A DNA stretch of 9,653 nucleotides from contig CAKQHC010000060.1 in assembly GCA_934234005.1 (NCBI GenBank), positions 1 to 9,653 on the forward strand. Reading direction: 5' to 3'. The DNA is from an uncultured Methanomassiliicoccales archaeon (GTDB lineage: Archaea > Thermoplasmatota > Thermoplasmata > Methanomassiliicoccales > Methanomethylophilaceae). Positions 5,408 through 9,653 of this stretch are shown here, one piece after another. Numbering within the stretch: the stretch's first letter is position 1; each line of letters starts with the position of its first letter. The translations under genes were made by a program, and so were the position numbers. The notes beneath the pieces are model-generated. The model saw only the letters and a list, made by a program, of their open reading frames with translations. It did not search any database and was not told the DNA's origin.

Positions 5408-8320
5408 TCACTCCAGATATATTGCGGGACGTCCGGGAGATGCCGCACGGGCCTTTTTGGCAGGATCGTATACATCTTCCGCATCTGCAGACAATACTTC
5501 GACCTGCAGACCTGTTTCGTCGGCAATGAACGGAACTGCATTGCCCAATAATGCAAATTCATCCGTCTCAAACACAGGTGTTTTCGATCCAGGTTCGCAC
5601 CTCGAAAACTCGACTGCAACCTTCTTTGCAAGTTCGGATGCTGCTTTTCCGTTTTTCTTTATCGAATCGTCAGACATGCATGCCTTTGTCAGATTGGGGA
5701 TGGAAAGCGTACCTTCCGACTGCATCTTGGCTGCGACAGACATTACATCCTTCTTCCACTGTGCCGACGTATACAAAATAAGCTTTTTCGGCTCAATTCC
5801 GGCAATTTTCCTGATTTCGATTATATCGGAAAGCGTATCGCGAAGGAGATTCTCACCGTATTCGGCAGATGCGGAGATGATACTGTCGTCGGCCTTGGGA
5901 AGTTCGGCGGTTGAAACAAATCCGTCGAATCCTGCCTGTTCCCAAAGTTCTTCCGCGGTATGGGGCGTAATAGGCATCATCGTCTGAATCCAAATGCGCA
6001 ATGCTTCTTGGATAGTTTCTCTGTTGCATCCTCCGCGTCTGTTATACCATTTGATATCATTCATCATGTCAAAGTACACAATGGTAGCCATTGCCCTCAG
6101 ATCGTTCTTGGACATTGCCTGCTCTATGGCGCGTATCTTTGAATGGAATCTGGAAAGTAACCATGAATCGATAGTTCCTTTGGCCCCGTCCTTCTCGCTG
6201 GCGAGTAGATCCCCGACTGTAGTGACTACTTTTTCCATCCTCTGCTTGTATGTACGTACGGTATTCGGTTCCCACTCGATGTCTACGAACATGGATGCGA
6301 CATGCGCATAATACAACCTCATGGCATCCACACCGTATTCGGCAGCTGCTCCGGGAATCGGTTCCGCTCCGCCTTTGGATTTTGATATTTTGTTCTTGTT
6401 GTTTCCTGTGACATACCAATTGACGGTTATTCCCCTCGGCCACATCTTTTCGGGCAGTATGGCAACATGGTTAAACAGGAACACGGGGAAGTGCACAGTC
6501 ATGTGTTCTTTTCCTCCGAGATTCATATCCAAAGGATACCAGTACTGTACATCGTCATGAATTGTTTTCAGAAGATCCGACGATATGCCTGTTGATTTGG
6601 AAACAGAGTCAATATCCCCTTCGGACAGAATAACATAGTCAAAGAATTCCTCGGTCATCTGTTCGGGAATAATACGTTTGTCGTTTGCATACAGAGATAT
6701 TGTGTAATAGATGGGATACAATGTGGAATCGGAAATTGCTTCGATAATCCATTTTTCATCAAACGGGAATTTCGTTCCCAGCCAATTTCCTAATCTGGCG
6801 CACGCCCTCTCTCTGAACCAATCGAGAACACCGTGAACATTATCTGCATATTCGCTTGGATTAATATCCATGGTTTTGCAGTGTTCCGATGTTTTGGCCG
6901 TAAGGTCCTTGTCCGCGTAATTGATGAACCACTGGTCGTCTATTCTCCTGATGTGCACGCGTTTTCCGCATCTGCACACTACTTCTTCCGTAAGATCGTA
7001 GAACAATTCGGCTTCTCCGGCATCAATCATTGCCTGCTTCATCCTGTCCTTTGCCTCTTCTACGCGCATTCCTGCAAAGGGTCCGCAGATTGCCTTCATC
7101 CTTCCCATGTGGTATCCGTCTTTGTATACCTGTTTCTTAGCCTCCGTCATCAATTCCTTGATTTTGGCCTCGTCATTATTCTTGAATATCGCAAGTTTTT
7201 CTATGGCATCCTTTGCGGGGAACTCACCATAGCCCTTCATTTCGATGATTGAAACAGGAACAACGGAATCAATCAATTCTTGGGATAATCCGTAAACAGT
7301 TTTCATATCGGGATCTTTCTTAACCTTCTCGAGACTTACCCAATCGTCGGGTGCATCGGACGGCACGGATGTAACTAATCCCGTTCCCACATCGGGATTG
7401 CAGAATGTTGCGGGAAATACAGGGATTTCGCGATGAATCATCGGTGCTTCGCACATCCATCCGATCATATCTTTTCCGGATATGGTTCCGATTTCAGTTA
7501 TACCGTCTTTTTGGAGTTCCAATTTTTCGGCTGCCTGCGGCGAAACTATCCACGTCTCTCCGTTCTTGTTGATCTTCTTGTACTCAACTTCGGGATTCAC
7601 CCAAAAACAAACCTGCCCGTAAACAGTCTCGGGCCTAAGCGTAGCGGCAACCAAAAACTCATTGCCGTGCTTGAATTTCAAAAGAGTGTATTCCTGCGTT
7701 TCGGCTTTTCCGCCTTTGGAGATATCGGTTTCAGAAGGATCTACTGCAACCGGTCCGCATGATGGACATACGGATGCATAGTACGGTTTTTGAATTAAAA
7801 GTCCCTTGTTTTTGAGTTTACGGAACTGCCATTGAATGAATTTGCCGTAATCGGGATACAGCGTGCAGGTAAATCTGCGCCAGTCTGCAAGAAATCCGAA
7901 TTTCTTCCAATATTCGTTCTGGTAGACATTGTTGAAGAATTCGATTACCTTCATCGGTTCTCCCAATTCTTTGATTTTCTCGGGAGGACAGCCGTTTCTG
8001 ATTAGGTAATCTATTGTGGGTTCATCTCCCCTTGCAATCTTTCCGGCAAGACTTATTCCTCCGTTTCCGGTTGCATGAGTACCTACGGGGAAGAGGACAT
8101 TGTATCCTGTCATACGTTTGTACCTGCAGATTGCATCAGTGTATGTGTATCCGCGAAGATGTCCGACGTGAAGATATCCCGTTACGCCGGGGTATGCGAA
8201 TATGCCCATAAATTTGGGTTTGCCATCCTGACGCTCTGATTTGTTGACTCCGGCCTCCAACCATCTGGACTGCCATTTGTCTTCGATTTTCTGTTTGTCT
8301 CTGTCGTACTCGAAATCCAT
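5408..8320 (-). CDS. leuS: Leucyl-tRNA synthetase (archaeal/eukaryotic type)
   Basis: The 970-residue enzyme charges tRNA-Leu with leucine in the cytosol. The class I signature HIGH appears as HVGH (51-54) and KMSKS as KISKS (644-648). A cysteine pair (YASVCPSCGP) marks a zinc-binding insertion. The CP1 editing domain shows LRPET (228-232) and GTGLVTSVPSDAPDDW from about 312, the archaeal/eukaryotic form of the editing site. CRCGKRVHIRRIDDQWFINY and EKWIIEAISDSTLYPIYYTI are further archaeal LeuRS blocks. An anticodon-binding helical domain and C-terminal extension follow. The frame is open to a GTG at 8338, but ATG 8320 is preferred because GGGGATC sits just upstream and the product then begins MDFEYDRDKQ. 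Length is typical. It is first in an operon with the nitroreductase, and a 12-base palindrome lies at its predicted transcription start. Confidence 0.96.
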   Translation of the reverse strand: MDFEYDRDKQKIEDKWQSRWLEAGVNKSERQDGKPKFMGIFAYPGVTGYLHVGHLRGYTYTDAICRYKRMTGYNVLFPVGTHATGNGGISLAGKIARGDEPTIDYLIRNGCPPEKIKELGEPMKVIEFFNNVYQNEYWKKFGFLADWRRFTCTLYPDYGKFIQWQFRKLKNKGLLIQKPYYASVCPSCGPVAVDPSETDISKGGKAETQEYTLLKFKHGNEFLVAATLRPETVYGQVCFWVNPEVEYKKINKNGETWIVSPQAAEKLELQKDGITEIGTISGKDMIGWMCEAPMIHREIPVFPATFCNPDVGTGLVTSVPSDAPDDWVSLEKVKKDPDMKTVYGLSQELIDSVVPVSIIEMKGYGEFPAKDAIEKLAIFKNNDEAKIKELMTEAKKQVYKDGYHMGRMKAICGPFAGMRVEEAKDRMKQAMIDAGEAELFYDLTEEVVCRCGKRVHIRRIDDQWFINYADKDLTAKTSEHCKTMDINPSEYADNVHGVLDWFRERACARLGNWLGTKFPFDEKWIIEAISDSTLYPIYYTISLYANDKRIIPEQMTEEFFDYVILSEGDIDSVSKSTGISSDLLKTIHDDVQYWYPLDMNLGGKEHMTVHFPVFLFNHVAILPEKMWPRGITVNWYVTGNNKNKISKSKGGAEPIPGAAAEYGVDAMRLYYAHVASMFVDIEWEPNTVRTYKQRMEKVVTTVGDLLASEKDGAKGTIDSWLLSRFHSKIRAIEQAMSKNDLRAMATIVYFDMMNDIKWYNRRGGCNRETIQEALRIWIQTMMPITPHTAEELWEQAGFDGFVSTAELPKADDSIISASAEYGENLLRDTLSDIIEIRKIAGIEPKKLILYTSAQWKKDVMSVAAKMQSEGTLSIPNLTKACMSDDSIKKNGKAASELAKKVAVEFSRCEPGSKTPVFETDEFALLGNAVPFIADETGLQVEVLSADAEDVYDPAKKARAASPGRPAIYLE

Positions 8321-8334
8321 TCGATCCCCTTGTA

Positions 8335-8346
8335 ACACGCGCGTGT
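8335..8346. promoter_or_regulatory. Perfect 12-base palindrome at the leuS transcription start (candidate operator)
   Basis: ACACGC followed by GCGTGT is its own reverse complement over 12 bases. It lies 15-26 bases before the leuS ATG, immediately downstream of the TATA-like box at 8355-8366, so it would cover the predicted start site near 8334. That is where an archaeal repressor would block transcription. No regulator can be named. Confidence 0.4.
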
Positions 8347-8354
8347 ACGCACGC

Positions 8355-8366
8355 CATTTATTTAAC
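8355..8366 (-). promoter_or_regulatory. TATA-like box for leuS (proximal)
   Basis: On the minus strand the core reads TTAAATAAATGG, predicting a start near 8334 and a leader of about 14 bases holding the SD. A second TTTAAATAA lies at 8457-8465 and could be a distal promoter with a leader of about 115 bases. Confidence 0.45.
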
Positions 8367-8435
8367 TGATGTTCAATGAAAAAGGAACAATATGAAAAAT
8401 AACGGTTTTTCGGAATACGGATACGAATGTCTCCG

Positions 8436-8456
8436 GTACGTCCGATACTAATCCCC
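8436..8456 (-). promoter_or_regulatory. Shared upstream motif, copy 2 (upstream of leuS)
   Basis: On the minus strand this reads GGGGATTAG, three bases, then CGGACGTAC. It lies about 70 bases upstream of the proximal leuS TATA box and directly beside a TTTAAATAA at 8457-8465. It matches the element at 3581-3600 upstream of the S19e operon in the same orientation. The two copies fold differently (here CGGA-TAC can pair with GTA-TCCG nearby), which favours a DNA-bound element over a conserved RNA structure. The role is inferred. Confidence 0.4.
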
Positions 8457-8529
8457 TTATTTAAATGATTAAAGCGCAGATGACAAAATCCGTAATGTCA
8501 TCCGTTATAAGAAAGTTAGAATCAAGAAA

Positions 8530-8541
8530 ATTTTAAATATT
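8530..8541 (+). promoter_or_regulatory. TATA-like box, distal promoter of the RHH-ftsZ unit
   Basis: The core TTTTAAATATT predicts a start near 8562 and a leader of about 165 bases to ATG 8728. It is one of two candidates; which is used cannot be told from sequence. Confidence 0.3.
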
Positions 8542-8573
8542 ACACATTATTTGACTAAAATGTACACATTTAT

Positions 8574-8637
8574 ACAATTTTATGATGAATTTTGTAATTT
8601 GCTGTCTTACAATTTTCATTATTTGTCTGACAGTTGT
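8574..8637 (+). ncRNA. Possible C/D-box-like RNA (weak)
   Basis: A perfect C box ATGATGA (8582-8588) and a D box CTGA (8627-8630) are 38 bases apart, the usual archaeal C/D sRNA spacing. They are bracketed by a six-pair terminal stem, ACAATT (8574-8579) with AGTTGT (8632-8637). A TATA-like box at 8530-8541 would start transcription just before it. Against this, the internal D' is only CTGT, no clear C' is visible, and the guide stretches are AT-rich with no obvious rRNA target. Confidence 0.15.
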
Positions 8638-8640
8638 CGG

Positions 8641-8652
8641 TTAATATTAAAT
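8641..8652 (+). promoter_or_regulatory. TATA-like box, proximal promoter of the RHH-ftsZ unit
   Basis: TTAATATTAAAT predicts a start near 8673, leaving a leader of about 55 bases with a purine-rich SD-like stretch (AAGAAGGA) before ATG 8728. TGACA half-sites lie on either side (8628 and 8661), well placed for repression. Confidence 0.35.
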
Positions 8653-8727
8653 ATGGCAATTGACATGGAAGTATTGCGGCTAGAAGGGATGGGACCACGA
8701 TAGCACGCATTGAAAGAAGGATGCAAA

Positions 8728-9087
8728 ATGGCTGTTGACGAAGGGAGCTTGAAAGTCACCATAAGAATCAGTCCGGAGGATTTGAATCTCCTGGAAGATT
8801 ATATGATGGAACACGGCATCGAAAACAGATCTGACTGCATCCGCGAGGCAATTAGGTTGCTTGTCGAAAAAGACAATGCAGAGGATTGCTCGCAAACAGG
8901 GCTGTTCGTTCATCTGAGTGAAATCCAAAAGGCCACACTGAAGGGACTGGTAGACCTCGGCATCGCCGTCTCTGAAGAAGAATTCGTAAGAAGAATCCTC
9001 CTTGAGAAGATTATTCCTGCGAGTGAGGTCGATTCGGCAATCAACAATGCGTTCAGATTGGCCCAGAAGCAGAGTGCTCTGAAGTGA
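8728..9087 (+). CDS. Tandem ribbon-helix-helix (CopG/CdrS-like) transcription regulator
   Basis: The 119-residue product begins with an RHH DNA-binding unit. It has strand KVTIRIS (9-15), helix 16-29, the turn GIENR (30-34), and helix 34-48 (SDCIREAIRLLVEK). A second stretch repeats the same rhythm: strand LFVHLS (59-64), helix 66-78, turn, and helix 82-94 (SEEEFVRRILLEK). A C-terminal helix spans 99-116. Two RHH-like units in one chain would be unusual, since most CopG proteins carry one and dimerise. ATG 8728 is preferred to the in-frame TTG 8710 because AAGAAGGA precedes it and the product is then compact. The next gene, 132 bases downstream on the same strand, is ftsZ. In haloarchaea the RHH protein CdrS precedes and regulates ftsZ2, so a cell-division regulator is the best guess. 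Confidence 0.8.
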   Translation: MAVDEGSLKVTIRISPEDLNLLEDYMMEHGIENRSDCIREAIRLLVEKDNAEDCSQTGLFVHLSEIQKATLKGLVDLGIAVSEEEFVRRILLEKIIPASEVDSAINNAFRLAQKQSALK

Positions 9088-9098
9088 CGAATGAAAAA

Positions 9099-9129
9099 GA
9101 ATCCGATGGGAACTCGAAAGAGTGGATTC
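9099..9129 (+). other. Bulged hairpin with GAAA tetraloop between the RHH gene and ftsZ
   Basis: GAATCC (9099-9104) pairs with GGATTC (9124-9129). Inside, ACTC (9112-9115) pairs with GAGT (9120-9123) around a GAAA loop, leaving a seven-base bulge on the 5' side. It begins 12 bases after the RHH stop. No T tract follows, so it is unlikely to be a terminator. Parts recur downstream (GATGGGAA at 9154-9161, GAATCCG at 9174-9180). A processing or regulatory element of a shared transcript is possible. Confidence 0.35.
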
Positions 9130-9219
9130 ATGTAAAGCCGATCTTTCCCGGGTGATGGGAACCGACAATGTTGGAATCCGGGTAAAACACTTTACAAATA
9201 AACAGGAAAAGGTGTTCAA

Positions 9220-9653
9220 ATGTCTGAAAGCCAAGGTGCGGAAGTCACAGCCCAGGTACGCGTTGCTGTCGTGGGTGTCGGCGGAGCAGGAAATAATGTC
9301 ATAACCGACATGTATGATTCTCTTGTGCCATTCCATACAATAGCTGTCAACACAGACAAGAACGCCTTGCACCTCGATACAAGAGCGGATGAAAAGATCT
9401 ACATTTGTAAAGAGGTACTGAAGGGTGAAGGAACACACGGTGACGCTTCTTTGGGAAAGAAGTGTGCCGAAATCCACGAACAAGAGCTCAGAAAAGCACT
9501 CTCCGAATATGATTACGTATTTGTTGTAGCGGGCCTTGGTGGGGGAACCGGTTCTGGTGCAGCACCGGTTATCATCAACATAGCAGAGTCTCTTAAATGT
9601 ACTGTAATTGCAGTGGTAATCAAACCGTTCTCACTCTTCGAAATGAGTAGGGC
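9220..9653 (+). CDS. ftsZ: FtsZ, tubulin-family cell-division GTPase, C-terminus cut by window edge
   Basis: The frame is open from ATG 9220 to the edge, giving 144 complete residues with no stop. GTP-binding loops are clear: VGVGGAGNN (18-26), AVNTD (42-46), and AGLGGGTGSGAAP around 104-116. FtsZ polymerises at mid-cell to form the division ring. The sequence is divergent. The usual GAGGDP loop is replaced by GEGTHGDASLG (69-79), the glycine loop ends TGSG as in tubulins instead of TGTG, and VVIKPFSLFEMSR stands where the canonical form has VTLPF/VTKPF followed by glutamate and glycine. This suggests an FtsZ2-like paralogue and not the canonical one. The SD AGGTG lies five bases before the ATG. 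A possible internal TATA-like TTTACAAATA at 9191-9200 exists, but co-transcription with the RHH gene is likelier. Confidence 0.92.
   Translation, partial: MSESQGAEVTAQVRVAVVGVGGAGNNVITDMYDSLVPFHTIAVNTDKNALHLDTRADEKIYICKEVLKGEGTHGDASLGKKCAEIHEQELRKALSEYDYVFVVAGLGGGTGSGAAPVIINIAESLKCTVIAVVIKPFSLFEMSR

Larger units (their letters stand above)
8481..8665. repeat. Recurring TGACA half-sites upstream of the RHH gene
   Basis: TGACA occurs at 8481-8485, 8628-8632 and 8661-8665, with its complement TGTCA at 8496-8500 facing the first copy across ten bases. The 8628 copy also faces TGTC at 8635-8638. Four exact copies in 185 bases are well above the expectation of under one. RHH proteins bind short repeated half-sites, so these are candidate autoregulatory sites for the protein encoded just downstream. 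This is inference. Confidence 0.3.
8321..8727. other. AT-rich divergent control region between leuS and the RHH gene
   Basis: These 407 bases separate two divergent genes and hold no convincing protein or tRNA gene. The leuS side carries the 12-base palindrome, TATA-like boxes at 8355-8366 and 8457-8465, and motif copy 2. The RHH/ftsZ side carries TATA-like boxes at 8530-8541 and 8641-8652, recurring TGACA half-sites, an inverted repeat TTGTAA (8592-8597) with TTACAA (8607-8612), and direct repeats CATTATTTG[A/T]CT at 8545 and 8617. A 16-codon frame at 8653-8703 is probably chance, because it begins beside the TATA box and has no SD. Confidence 0.5.

Noticed and set aside
8653..8703. A 16-codon frame (MAIDMEVLRLEGMGPR) as a leader peptide before the RHH gene.
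   Set aside because: Its ATG touches the TATA-like box, so it would lie upstream of the predicted start, and it has no SD.
8680..9483. A 267-codon minus-strand open frame across the RHH gene and ftsZ.
   Set aside because: It is antisense to two well-supported genes, has no family-like sequence, and is rich in cysteine, phenylalanine and serine as shadow frames often are.

Overview
This is an archaeal chromosome segment. The evidence is a run of ribosomal proteins found only in archaea and eukaryotes (S19e, L39e, L31e) with aIF6 and a PDCD5-family protein, an archaeal/eukaryotic-type leucyl-tRNA synthetase, a DUF373 membrane protein, and TATA-like boxes about 25 bases upstream of several starts that lack a Shine-Dalgarno (SD) site. 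The gene set suggests a euryarchaeon, possibly Thermoplasmatota/Methanomassiliicoccales. That placement is inference from protein flavour and not a phylogeny. No tRNA, rRNA, CRISPR array, insertion sequence or phage gene is visible, so this is core chromosome and not an island.

Layout, left to right. At 1-837 (minus) lies a DUF373 membrane protein cut by the window edge. It is divergent from a UlaG-like metallo-beta-lactamase-fold hydrolase (953-1594, plus). A five-gene minus-strand translation operon runs from 3481 down to 1603: S19e, PDCD5-family protein, L39e, L31e and aIF6. Each internal start has an SD site on or very near the stop of the gene before it, which suggests translational coupling. 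A 328-base intergenic region (3482-3809) holds the operon promoter, two hairpins and one copy of a motif that recurs upstream of leuS. A zinc-ribbon membrane protein (3810-4345, plus) appears to be broken by a one-base frameshift and ends in a hairpin/T-tract terminator. A ubiX flavin prenyltransferase (4397-4942, plus) abuts, tail to tail, a small nitroreductase (5402-4944, minus) that is translationally coupled to leuS (8320-5408, minus).

The right end holds a 407-base AT-rich divergent control region (8321-8727). It is followed by a small protein with two apparent ribbon-helix-helix (RHH) units (8728-9087) and a divergent FtsZ (9220 to the window end). This resembles the cdrS-ftsZ2 arrangement of haloarchaea, where an RHH protein controls a division tubulin.

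The points I consider most worth attention are: (1) the tandem-RHH/FtsZ pair, with recurring TGACA half-sites upstream and a structured intergenic hairpin; (2) a near-identical 19-21 base motif in the same orientation upstream of both the S19e operon and leuS; (3) a perfect 12-base palindrome at the predicted leuS transcription start; (4) the frameshifted zinc-ribbon gene.
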